DNA of 64,000 bases. Origin: Mytilus galloprovincialis. Its lineage: Eukaryota > Mollusca > Bivalvia > Mytilida > Mytilidae. The notes under the pieces are model-generated. The model made no database searches. It was not told where the DNA came from and was given only the letters and a program-made list of their open reading frames with translations. The DNA lies in contig NC_134850.1 in assembly GCF_965363235.1 (NCBI RefSeq), positions 38,126,602 through 38,190,601 on the forward strand, in the 5' to 3' direction. Both the position numbers and the translations under genes were made by a program. Within the stretch, counting starts at the first letter, position 1. Every line of letters starts with the position of its first letter. Positions 35,412 to 48,200 of this stretch are shown here, piece by piece.

Positions 35412-37570
35412 GTTCTGTTTCTAGTATACATTTCGGATTGTTTAACTCCTCACATCCGTAAACATGGTTAAGGAACTCTTTGACGAAATATTTCATTGCC
35501 AAAATTGTTTAAAGCAGTTATGAACGCATAAAAAGCGTTTTAAAGATTTAAAGGGTTTCTTCAATTATAGATCTTAATAGAAATTAATTGTGCAAATATT
35601 TAGTAATTTTGCACCCAAGCGTTTTATACATTCAAGAACATTTATGATAAATGTATTTATTATCAGACTTACAATTTTTTGGAATTATCATTAAAATCAC
35701 TTTTAGCATTAATAGACATTTTGATCAAGGTTATAAGTATTCTGTTATTGGTCAATGATTGCGTAATGTACCAAATGGGATGACCTTATAGTTTGAATCC
35801 AAACGGAACTGGTTTTTTTCTTAATTATTTTGTCTATTTATTTTAATTGTGTAGTTTGTTCCGGGCATTGAACATAATCATGCCTTCCTGTACTGAATAT
35901 AATTTAGCAGTGTGCTAAAGTGAAGAAAATGAAATAAAGAAGTAAACAAAAACATTCCACAAAAAACATATTTTTAGAAGCAAATGTTCAATGAAGAAAT
36001 TACTTGCATGTAACGTGTATCATTCTATGGTATTATAATAGAACATTTTTGCCGTTTGTGTATTCTGTCTTTTTCTTCTCCCTTTCCTGACACTGTTTAC
36101 GTAAACAGAAGCGCGTTTGACTAAGTCTATCAAAATTTTGTATATAGTTCTTAAGTGGGTCTCATTGGGGTTTAAGCGTGACACGGGATTGCCGATTTTT
36201 TGTAAGCGTGACACGTGAAAGTCAAATTATTGTGCCGTGAAAACGGGAAATGAAGTCTAGCGGGACACGGGAAATCAGAAAAAAAAGGATTGCTTACGCA
36301 CGTAGTGTAAGCGGGGTCGGGAACCTGACAAAACATTAAGCGGGATCCGCGATCCGAACCCCCCTAGAGACCCCCTCTAAAAAGGAATCCTTTTAAAGCA
36401 CGAATTTACATTTTGTGATATATTGATTATTAAGTTGTTGGATTTGTTTTAACTACACTAGAAAATCGACAGATTTGAAAGATTGTAATATAGGGACACA
36501 CGAAGGCACAAGGTTTGTCATATGTGATAAGTTAACATTATTTAACATTTCCAAAAGGATAATAATTGTCGTACATCTCAACAGATCATGTGTTATAAAT
36601 CGCGATTGTCAGCCTATTTAATCTTCCATCATGATTCCCCTATTGTTCAAAATGGTGGTTCAATAACTATGATGACATGTATTCTGGTCTGTTTGTACGT
36701 AATATATCATATCTCTTAGGTTTGCTAGACTTAATGAAGAGCTTGGTATATTACTAAATATTTCTCCTACGTAGAGATCGTATGTTGACTTCTTAATTTT
36801 CGCACGACTCCAGTCCTGACTAGTTTTCAAATATCAAAAGAATACCGTTTTAAAAGAGAGGCAAAAGATGCCAAAGGGTTTTTTTTCAAACTCATAAGTC
36901 GCAAAAAAAAAACTGACAACGCCAAGTTAAGATAAGAAAAAGACAAACAGACAAACAACAGTACACAAAACACAACATAGATCTAAACACTGTGCAACAC
37001 GAACCCCAACAAGAAAATGGGGTGATCTCAGATGCCCTGGGAGGGTAAGCAGATCCCGCTCCACATGTGGCACCCGTCATTTTACTCCTATAGGTACAAA
37101 CCCGGTGGTAAGCCTAATTTGTAAGGCAACATTCGCGGAAAAGGGAAGTTTTCATCTACCTTGTGAGCAGCAACCCTATGTTAACGAAATGAAAATAAGA
37201 AATGCAAGAGCTGCTGGAATTTTCTGACATAGAAACTGAAAGTTATTCTTATTGGGAAGTTGAATCATCTCTTTCGTCGTAAAGTTTTGTTTTTAACCGA
37301 CCCTCATTGTCAATTTCTAGATGTAAGTTCAGATATTAGACAGACTTATCTGCATACATGGTATATGGTATTATACTATCCTTAATATAAATGTTTCATG
37401 ACCTCCACACATAATGGATCAACATTATAATTTCAGCAGGACATTGGTAATTTCAGGACATCCTGAATACTAATGGAGCTTCATAACTATATACCAGTAT
37501 TTCAATACTTGCGCAAATCAATTTAAGGTTATCATGAAATCGAATTGTGGAAGTTTTAAAATATTTAAAA
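35412..37570. repeat. Segmental duplication, copy B
   Basis: Near-identical to copy A with scattered substitutions and small indels (for example an extra 'aaacatggt' after 'acatccgt'). Contains the 220-bp TIR element at 36155-36375 instead of the ~950-bp repeat of copy A. The ~118-base loss relative to A falls at a short shared 'ggga' word, as expected for microhomology deletion. Confidence 0.85.
36155..36375 (+). repeat. ~220-bp TIR element, copy 2
   Basis: Same ends and internal sequence as 31-254. It sits inside the second copy of the local segmental duplication and is absent from the first copy, so it inserted after the duplication (or was lost from the other copy). Confidence 0.8.
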
Positions 37571-38700
37571 GAGGGGCGAAAGATACCGGAGGAACAGTCA
37601 AACTCATAAATCGAAAATAAACTGAGAACGCCAGGGCTAAAAATGAAAAAGACAAACAGACAAACAATTGTACACATGACACAACATAGAAAACTAAAGA
37701 ATAAGCAATACAAACCCTATCAAACAAGAAGGTGTCCAAAGAACACGGATGCCCCACTCGCACTATCCTTTACCATGTTGAATGGACCGTGAAATTGGGT
37801 AATAATCTAATTTGGCATTAAAACTAGAAAGATTATACTATAGGGAACATAATTTTTTTATGTACTAAGTTTCAAGTTGATTGGACTTCAATTTTATCAA
37901 AAACTACCTTGACCAAAAACTTTAACCTGAAGCTCCCACTTTCATTTTCTATGTTTAGTGGACCGTGAAATTGGGGTCAAAAGTCTAAATTGGCTTAAAA
38001 ATTAAAAAGATCATATCATAAGCAACCAGTTTACTAAGTTTCAAGTTGATTGGACTTCAGCTTCATCAAAAACTACCTTCACCAAAAACTTTAACCTGAA
38101 CGGACGCACAGACGGACGGACGAACGGAAGCACAGACGGACGAACGAACGGAGCCACAGACCAGAAAACATAATGCCCCTCTACTATCGTAGGTGGGACA
38201 TAAAAATTAGGGGTGATCTCAGTTGCTCCGGAAGGGTAAGCAAATCCTGCTCCACATGCGGCACCCGTCGTGTTGCTCATAATATAAGAAATCCGGTTAA
38301 TAGTATAATTCGGGAGGTCACATTCATAAAAGAGGAGTGGATTATAGTTACGACGTAAGGAACATATCCGATATCATCTGTAAAACTGTCATTCCATAAC
38401 GGTCAACCAACTCGTGATGGCGTCCGTAAAATTTACGAAGGGATGATTTCAACTTCAGCATTTGGAACTCTTGTTTTAATAGCTTCCTTGTGAGCAGCAA
38501 CCCTCTATCAAGAACATCATGATAGGAAGTACAAGCATGGGAATATCGTATCAATTGGGAGATATATACCCCGAATGTTTTGTTTTCAACCGACCCTCAA
38601 AATATCATAAAATGAAATATGCAGTTTCTGAAATATTTATGTTTAAGGACAGAAAGGATGCCATTGGGCGAATTGATGCATACTTACATCGCCCACCTAC
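37565..38700. repeat. Composite of mussel interspersed repeats
   Basis: 37565-37710 is the 'aggggcgaaagataccggag' family; 37710-38200 the 'acacggatgccccactcgca' family, ending in a short array of GGACGGACGAACGG words (38100-38160); 38205-38600 the 'gggtgatctcagttgctccg' family, also at 34090 and 37018. Open frames here are repeat-derived and not genes. Confidence 0.7.
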
Positions 38701-39097
38701 ATAATATTGTTTTGTGTATTATACTTGAAAATTCGGGAAATTGGTTTTAGATCCTCAAAACTATATTTCACCTTTAACGAAATTCTTATTATTCAATAAA
38801 ACTCACCTTACTCCTTTGTGCATATGTATTCCCTGGTCATTTTGAAGTTTCCTTTGAAATGTATAGATCAAATTAATCTACTATATTATAGTGTTGGTAG
38901 TTCAACACTTAATATGCATTCTTTCGATACATTCTATTATGGTCCTTTCAGGATCATTGCAATTTGATATGCGTTAAGGAGACGTGATAAACACGTAAAC
39001 CTTTAACAAAACGTTTAAAATAATTATTAAATATACGTATTGATATTGCAGTGCCAATTCAATGTTTAAATGTGATCGAAATGTCTGAAGATCAAGT

Positions 39098-39253
39098 ATG
39101 AATCTCTTTTCATCGCTTATTGTATTTGTTCTGACATTTCTAGGATTAGGTATTACACAATTTATAAAATTTCAAGAAAATGTTGTATATTCATATAAAT
39201 TTAACACCGACGTAGACTTTCAAAATGTTGGAAAATTTCAATTGGAAGCTAAA
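39098..39253 (+). CDS. LLTP exon 1: signal peptide and first barrel strand
   Basis: 'MNLFSSLIVFVLTFLGLGIT' is a signal peptide, followed by 'FQENVVYSYKFNTDVDFQNV', the 'Y.Y.Y' strand that opens Vitellogenin_N domains. Donor GCTAAA|GTGAGT, phase 0, 52 residues. No upstream in-frame Met gives a better leader. Confidence 0.86.
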
Positions 39254-42200
39254 GTGAGTATTATTTTATTAAGTTATCCATTGATTATTAACATATTGTT
39301 TATATCCACACTGTGTGCATGCACGTCATTTTCTGTTTTTGATAACCAGGACAACCTGGAATAGAAATATGGTCACTTTTGGTCTAATTCCGAACAACAG
39401 TAACACCCTGTCTAAAGTGGGGCGTCTGTTTGGTTTTGCGGGATGTGTAAAGCCAAGTCCAGTTAGAATTGGGACGTTAAATTCGAGTGTAGAGAGAATA
39501 ACACAGGTCTGTACGTAAGGAACTCTTGCAGCAACTCGTTGAAATGTCCGTAGGTGGCCTTTTGCGTTACATCGGTCCCTATCCAATAATTGTAACTCAC
39601 CACGCATTTCCAGGCTTATGGAGGTAGTACGTAAATGTGAGAAAACGCAGTTAATTATATGGGACTTTTCACGTCCAGGCTTATGAGGGTACCTTTTTAA
39701 ATGCATGTCTCTATAAAAGAGGGGCGAAAGATACCAGAGAGACAGTCAAACTCATAGATCGAAAATAAACAGACAACGCTATGGCTAACAAAGAAAATGA
39801 GAAACAGACAAATAATTGTACACACGACACAACTTAGAAAACTTAAGACTAAGCAACACAAACCCGAGTCACTAAAATAATAGTATGCGATGCGTTACAG
39901 TTTATAAGTAGTTGTTCTCATATCTACAGTCCATTTATTGTTGATGTATTTTAGCCTCCGTTTATGATTCTTTTGTATCGATTTAAAATAAAGATTCAAA
40001 TATTTTCCATATCAAACGATAACGTAAAACTTCTTCCGAATTTATATAAGATGTATAGTCCGTGCCAGCAAAAGAGAAGCCAACTTGAAGTATCTCTTCT
40101 TCACAAATAATTATTTAATTGAATCTCGATATATATATATCAGTCTATGGAAGAAGCGTATCGATAAAAACTTTTCTTATATCACATAGCGATATTGTCT
40201 AATATCAATTGTAAATATGCAGACATTCCATGCGGAAAATGCTGTTTTCGGCAACGAAAAGTTAAGAAAAGACCAACTTTAAAACTTTTTGTTCAAATAT
40301 AAACAACAATTGAGTCTAAATATACATTCAGAAGTTAGTTAGAAGCTAAAGTTTATGTCCATGTAAAATTTGAAGTGCTGTGTTTTTCTTATATAATACA
40401 TAAATAAACAATGCGATACTTTTAAAATATCAATGCGATACTTTTAAAATATCATAGCGGTGTTTTTGTTATATCAATATTAGTACCGATTAGTATAATA
40501 TTAGACTGTTGTACCTATATTTGGACAATTTTACCTATAATGTCTGTTTTGTTCACGCATCGTTGTAAATATGACAGAATTTGATGAGACTGTCATACAC
40601 GTGAGAGGTTAAGCGCTATAAAACCAGGTTCAATCCACCATTTTCAAAACTTGAAAATGTCAGTACTGAGTCAAAAATATGACAGTTGTTATCTAATCGT
40701 TTTGTGTGTTTTATCATTTGATTTTACCATTTAATAAGGGACTTTCTGTTTTGAATTTTCCTTGGAGTTCAGTATTTTTGTGATTTTTCTTCTTAGTAGT
40801 ATTGTATGTAAATAAGCAGTTTTAAGACCATTGCTTAAATTCAAATTGTTTTTGGTAACATCTTACAAATTTCTCAATTAGTTTTGGAAGCAAAACTAAT
40901 CAAATAAGGGTATAATAAACAATGCCGTAATCAAATAGCTAAGTATCAAAATGATTGTTCACATATATAACATTTAGCAAATGTCATAATGAACGCACCG
41001 AACTATTATATATCCCATATGCTCGCAACGCACGCATGGAAGACTTTCATTGGATAACAATGAATCTTACTTGTGACAAAGATGAATCATACTGTCCTCA
41101 TTCAGATTGATTCGACAAAATCTGACCTGTACTTTTGAATCTCCTTTTGTTTTACAAATTAGACCGTTGGTTTTCCTGTTTGAATGGTTTAACACTAGCA
41201 ATGTTCTTGTTCCTATATAGCGTGGTGTTCGCTGTGAGCCAAGGCTCTGTGTTAAGGACATATTTTGATCTATAATGGTTTACTTTAAACAAATTATTAC
41301 TTTGATGGAAAGTTGTCTCATTCGAACTCATGCACCATCTTCTTATATCTATAAATCTTTAAAATTTTCCCTTATAAATAACGCTTTCCAGTCCTCCAAC
41401 TGAACGAACTAAATTTATGAATATAGAAAAGATATATACACATTTCTAACGTCAAAAGAAATGTACATCTTACTTATTTATGTTCTAAACATTTTTTTTA
41501 GTACTCATTGAAGAAATAGATTTATAACAAGCGATACGGATTGTTATTTTGCACTAAGAAAAGAGAAAAAAAATCGTGTATTTATACGATCGGTTACTAG
41601 CCAAAAACGAAAGTCAAATCTCTGTGGCAACAATTAAACATCGGAATACCCTCACGGTCATCGCGATGTAAAAGAGCGTCCACGCGGCGAGCTGATTATG
41701 TTCATAGAGATATCGATTTACCAACGGGAAAAGTCTTTGATATCCAAAAAGAACTGGTTTCCTTCTCAATATCTTTTTCTATGTTAATTATAAATATATT
41801 TTCTGTTTGACAAGATTTTTGATTTTCGTTGTATCTGAAGTTGTCCAATTTATAGTCTGTGGCTACTCAGTTGGTATCTTCAAAGTTCGGGACATTAGCA
41901 TTTGTACATTTTAATTTGTTGGGATTATTTATTTTACCATTTGACTATTTATTGTAATTTGGAGCTGTATTGGATTGGATTGTTTGAATGAATGTTTCTT
42001 TTAAGTAATGATATTTTTTTGTCTATTTCGATATGACCAAGGTGGATATGCTATAGCAGTGTGACCAGTATATTATAATCTTATATGTCGGTAGACGTAT
42101 TTGCAACCGTATTTAAATTCCGCCATTGCATCATCACTTCAAGTAGAATTATAAAAAAAGATGTGGTATGATTGCCAATGAGACAACTGTCCACAAGAGA

Positions 42201-45200
42201 CCAAAATAACACAGAAATTAACAACTATAGGTCATCGTACGGCCTTCAACAATGAGCAAAGCCCATACCGCATAGTCAGCTATAAAAGGACCCGATAAGA
42301 CAATGTAAAACAATTCAAACGAGAAAACGAACGGCCTTATTTATATAAAAAAAATGAACGAAAACAAATATGTAACACATAAACAAACGAATTACAGGCT
42401 CCTGAATTGGTACAGGCACATACATAAATAATGTGGCGGGGTTAAACATGTTCGTTAGTCGGTTAACCGTGTGATTGAACTATCAATAACTATCAATAGG
42501 GTCAAGAATCGTTTTTGAAATGATAAGTTCATGTAAGCGTTAATTTTGTACAGTTACGAAATTTTAGCGATATTGATCCTAAAACATTTAAGTTTGTGAA
42601 TTATGTTTGCAGTTTTCTTGACATGCATTGTGACGTGTCATCGTATTCATTTTATATTAGAAAACTATAGCAGTTATATTAGAAAAGTATCGCATTCATA
42701 AATTTTTGATATTAAAAAATCATCGCTATGATATTTGACAAATATCGCATTGATATTTTAAAATATAGCAGTATCTTGGACTTATCAGTGATTTTGGCTT
42801 AGCAAACAATTGAATTTATCTCAATTGCATTCCACTGAATTTGCTACATGATATTTATAGAATGTGTACATCTACAAATGATAGATCGTTCATTTATGAT
42901 GCATTTATTCAACAATTCAATTTTCTCGTTTAAATACACTTTGCTTGTTATTACATAAAATAATTCATGGAAATTATACACCAGATGTATGTTGTGTTAA
43001 ATGTCACCCTTTTTTAAGAAAAGAGTCATTACTTTATGCCGAGAAATCTGCTTTTCTTCGTACCAATGCTAACATTCGTTTGAAATTTCCCACAATGCAA
43101 CTCGTTGATATAAGACAATATCGCTCGTTGATATAAGAAAAGTTTTTATCGAATCGCTTCTTCCATAGACTGTATATGATGTTTATAATAAGTAAAAGCG
43201 TTTTAACTAACAACGACGTTCTCATTTTAAAAAACCTTGGAAATGTCGTGGCGGGTCAAAATTATGATACCCGCATTTTCCTCAAACAGTCAAAATTTCT
43301 CGACTTTCATCACGGTCTCCCTCTTTTTTTTGACCTACTTTGTATAGTATTTATTGTAACTATGTTCCCTTCCTGACCAGACATGACATATTTGCAACTG
43401 GACATAAAGAAAACCCAACTTTTAATCAATCTATGTTTGTTGCATTTAGATTAGCTACACAGTGATTGACAATGCACCAAGTTACCAGGAGCTACTACTA
43501 AAAGTGGACAGCTTTTACTTTAGAAGATCCGGTGAGACAGGTACATAGTATAGACAATGTGTTTCTCGGAATAGAACATTCAAAGATGTCTACAACACCT
43601 TAAAAGTACTATTTGAAGTAAATTATATGCGGTTTTTTAAAAGATATACTGAACTTCATGAAATTTTATAAATATTCTAAAATAGCTATATCAATACCAT
43701 TTGCTCAGTTTTAGAGAAGTTAAAAGATATTGATGATCAGCCCCAAAATATTTACCAGTTGTAATAACTTAAAAAACGTAGAAAACAAAGTCTTAACGTA
43801 TGTAGTAAATGATGAGATCCCACGTTATGGTGCATTACTTAAAAGTGGAAAAAAGAAGAGTATCTTGATCATGACATAAAGTCATTGAAGTAGGGCAATT
43901 AAGACTAACAGAAATCAAATTATCAATTAGGAAACTGAATCAACGGTTTTGACATCAAAATCTAAAGTTATTTAAGCGAACGAATGGACAATGATAGCCG
44001 GTTATACTTCCGCTGCACCTGAAGGAAACTCCTATGTCAGCAAAGTTTGAAAATCACTCATTCTGTGATTGGTTTGCAGTGTTGAAGTTCGATTGACTTT
44101 AACTGCAACTCTTATAAAACCTCTGGGTTTTTTTAAAAGAGGAGGGGGGCTTTATCGATATCATTATTTATATGACTTGGTATCTGTAATAGATTTAAGA
44201 TTTTAAAATGTTTTCCCTATGTACCAGCATAAGCAGGGGGGACATATTTCAAGCATTAATTTCATCTCTTAAGTAAAGTGTATGTTACAGTAAAAACAAA
44301 AAATTGTTAATGGTATTTTAATCACGATATGTATGTATGAGTCGAGCTTACTTTCTTGTGTCAAAACCACTTAACATACTAGTATCCATGTGCCTTCCAT
44401 ATTTTTGCTAAGACTTTTCTATGTCTTAATATAATGTTGTAGGTGGTTCTGATGATGAAGTGGACTTTTCAAAGTGGTAAGTGCTTTCTTTTTGTTATTT
44501 ACCTTAAGGACTTTCACAGTCAAGCCCACTCAAACTAAATCCCAAACATTGCACACATTATAAGTTAAATAACCGTATATCTCTTGTCATAAAAAAGGCC
44601 ATTTATAAAAAAAAAACTTGCATGTTTCGAGTGTCACTCTTGAATCTTTTGTAGACAAATTGCGCGTCGGACGCAAATAAATAATTTCAATCCTGGTATA
44701 TATTGAAGCGGGTCGAGGGTTGGTAGCGTTTCTTTATTGTCTGTTGCCTGGTATATCAGATACTGTGACTGCTATGTGGAAGGTCAATATATACTTTTGT
44801 CTCACTAATCGATTAATATTCAGCTCAACTGCCGCCGTGGTCTTGTTTGTATAGGTAACGATAGCAAAAAGGGGGTGGGTGGGTAGCCTTACTAGCTGTA
44901 TAAATGGCGGTTTGGAGTTTCAATAAATACAAAGTCGTATCTCTAACTTAATATGTGTAATTTAATAAGTTAGACTGACGAGGTATTCAGCATTACATGA
45001 GACAATATCTGAAAAAGTATAATTTCCATGTCCCGCCTTTCACCAGCAATTATTTTTTTATTCAGGCATCTTTTTGGATTTTTTTAAGTTTCAGTGATAT
45101 CTCGAGTATATAATGCACCAACTGCAACCAATTAAACCTTCTTTTTAATATTTCGTCTAATGAAATATAATAATTTAAATGGTCAACCCCCCCCCCCCCC

Positions 45201-48200
45201 CAAAAAAAAAAATTAAATCATGTTGTCCCCTGTTATTTTCTGAAAATTAAATCATTCAAAGAATATCTAAATTAAGTAAACAGCCTTCCGATTTTCACAA
45301 ATCTGATAGATTATATAAAAAAACTTCTCCATTACTGGTCTGATTTTGTTATAACTAAAGCATGTAAGAACATTTTGCATTTTTAAGGGTCTTTTGAATG
45401 TTGTCCCCAGGGATAGTTTCCCTCCTGTTACCACTGGGTTTTTCCAACTTTGGACACGTTTGAAAGACCAAAAATTTATTTCATGTAACGTAATGTGGAG
45501 AGCATCATTTCCTGAATGTATGACTCCATTTGTTTAGGTGAATAGCAGCCAGTTTAAAAAAACTGAACTCCCCAAAGATCAGAATTTGGAGAAAAATAAT
45601 TTTGTTGTTCTCTCCAGTATATTGAATGAAAAATAGGTGTTTTGCTTTTGATAACAGCAGAGAACATTGTGCAATTCTAGTATAGTAGATAGTAACAGAA
45701 AGGAATTTATTTTAGAAATTTTTTATTACCTAGGCAGATTTTTCATCTTGTTATATATAAAACATTGGAGCCATGCTACCATGTCATTGTCAAAGTGTTT
45801 GATACATACCTCACTCGCATCCCTGTAGTAAACTTCCAAGCAAGATCGAAATATCGTAACTTGACTAGGAATGCTTTTTATAAAATGATGTATTTCACAA
45901 ACTGTTCATAACATTTACTAGACTTTATCATCGGTACAAGGACAGAATTCGTAAAAATAGATTGACATGTAGACATGTTATACGTTCATGTAATTCACAT
46001 CCAATCTTTAATGGTCATGTTCTATACAAAGCACAAAAATGTCGTCATTCACTTCAAAAGCCAACAAAACCTTTAAACAACTTATTCAGAAGGGATATAC
46101 TTACGATACTGTTGTCACGTCATTGAAGTTGTCATTTTTTGGAATTAGTATTGATTCATAATTAAGGTCTTTGCATCGGAGACAAACACATTTATTCTAA
46201 AACCATTTGTTGGCAAGAAACGGGTTATACTCTTCGCGTATATTTTATGACGGTATGATACTAAACCTTTAACGGGAGGGACTGTGCGTGGTGTTCAATC
46301 AGTTTAATTGAGCTCTGGAGATGGCATGTCAGTAACTTCTAGTAGTCCTTTGTTAATTTATTTATAATTGTCATGTTGCTTAGTTTCTTTTGTAAACTAT
46401 TCTGACATCGGACTCATTATACATATATATTATTGAGAAATGGAACTTAAATAAAATGTTAAATTGAATTAAATTAAAAATACGCCAAGTTAGACCAAAT
46501 AGTATTAGTTAAAGAATGAATGTTCACCTCGTTGTTGTTAAATCATACACCTGTATATCTTACCGTTCGGTGTGAGCCAAGGCACCATATTGGAGACCGT
46601 GCTTTGACCTATAATGGTTTACTTTTTATAAATTGTGACTTGGATGGAGATTTGTCTCATTGGCACTCATATCACATCTTCTTATATCTAAATACCTGGA
46701 TTCAAAATTGACAGGTGCGCAGTAGTTCTTAGAATTTGCTTAACACTTTTGGTTACTATTATATGCAATATGAAATATACGAGATGCTATCAATAACGGT
46801 GACTACCCAAGCAACAAGATTGACATTTCTCTTATCTTCTCTGCATGTTTAAAATTGGCAATTGGGTAGCTAAATATCTACTTTGTATACCAGTACTCGT
46901 TGTACCACAAAGGGGAATTGAAATGATAATATATATATTAAATCTAACGCACATAATTATTGTATCTTCTTAAATAAAAGGTAAAGAAACCGAACTGAGA
47001 ACAAATTTGTCATTCTTTGATACATTTAAATCGTAAACTGAAATTTTACAGTCTACCGAGTCTAATCTCTTTCAGAACTGTTACAGTGTTGACGTAGTTA
47101 AATATTTAGAATCCGATAATATTATCTAGCATATTGATAAAATTTTAAATATAAACATTTACGTCGATGAGTGTAATACTTGAATATCATTAGGATCTTT
47201 CATTATATACTTCACATGATTAAAAAAACAAATTAAATGTCAGACTAAACTTAAACAACAATACAAAGTCAAATTATAGGTCTAATTATAATACACGGTA
47301 TTCTGTAATGACTGTATAATGTTCATAACATATCCTTGCATGGTTTGCTGTATTGTTTATATCTCAGGAATCTACATGACAAATGTCAAATGTAAACTAA
47401 CTTGGCGGGAATATCGTTTGGAAAGATTCTTCCAATGAATTATGAGATGAGACATTAGAATATTAATTCTGGAATTTTTTTAAGGCATAGCATGCTCTAG
47501 ATAAATAAAATATAAATTCATTATATATTTAAAAAAAAAATAAAAAACTTAAATGGATGTTGTCGTGCACTAATTTCCATTCCTCCTGAAGGGTGAATAA
47601 TTGAGTGCATATTCATTCTAATATATACTGAAAATCACTTAGGTGTAAAATTATATAGTGTTCACATGTTTGAGGTGACCATGTGTCAAGATCTGAAACA
47701 AACAGGTCGTTAGTATTCTCAGTTGAATTGCTTCACATGCTTCATGCCGGGGGCTGCTTATAGACGTTACGCACGGTGTTCGGTTTAGTAATGGTAACGT
47801 TACTCGACGTCGTTTTTCTATTATTTCAACCTTCTGTACAAAACGTCAAAGAATTGGATCTTTTTTTAAAACAGCTGTCATTTTGATGTTTTACTTTTTA
47901 TTTAAAATAAAAAAGACTGTTAACGTGGCTGGTTATAAATTTTTGACACGTACACTTTATTTCATCATAATCTTAACTTATCGAAAGTATATGTTCGTAA
48001 CGTAACGTCATAGGGTTTTCGTGATTGTTGAAGGCCGCACGGTTGATAGACCTTATTTTTATATAGAGGAAATCAATCTTTACTTTTTTTGTGGCCATTT
48101 ATAGGGATCGATTTAATTTATATTATTATAACAAGCCTGTGTTTTTACATTGTTATGAAAAGTAGCTTTTTCAGAACTTATCAATGTATACTTTCGTTAT

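Larger units (their letters stand above)
31744..39097. promoter_or_regulatory. Intergenic region between the two divergent start codons
   Basis: Must hold the promoters and 5' untranslated exons of both genes, but I cannot point to a core promoter. It is filled mostly by a two-copy segmental duplication (31790-37570) and interspersed repeats (37570-38700). 38700-39097 is AT-rich, without recognised repeats, and is the likely promoter-proximal stretch for the plus-strand gene. Confidence 0.45.
39254..43449. other. LLTP intron 1, repeat-rich
   Basis: Holds an unclassified GC-richer block with a 126-codon minus-strand open frame (39326-39706), a fragment of the 'aggggcgaaagatacc' family (39715-39880), inverted arms at 40125-40480 and 42660-43175, family copies at 40560-40800, 41220-41345 and 42160-42450. 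No exon seen. Confidence 0.55.

Noticed and set aside
33835..37763. Minus-strand open frames of 60-133 codons with 'CFVYCCLSV.LFLILTWR'
   Set aside because: The same frame recurs in each copy of an interspersed repeat (34000, 36950, 37650); it is repeat-derived.
38101..38160. GGACGGACGAACGG words considered as a regulatory or CRISPR-like array
   Set aside because: Short imperfect microsatellite at the end of a known repeat family, also present in inverted form at 57700; no spacer structure.
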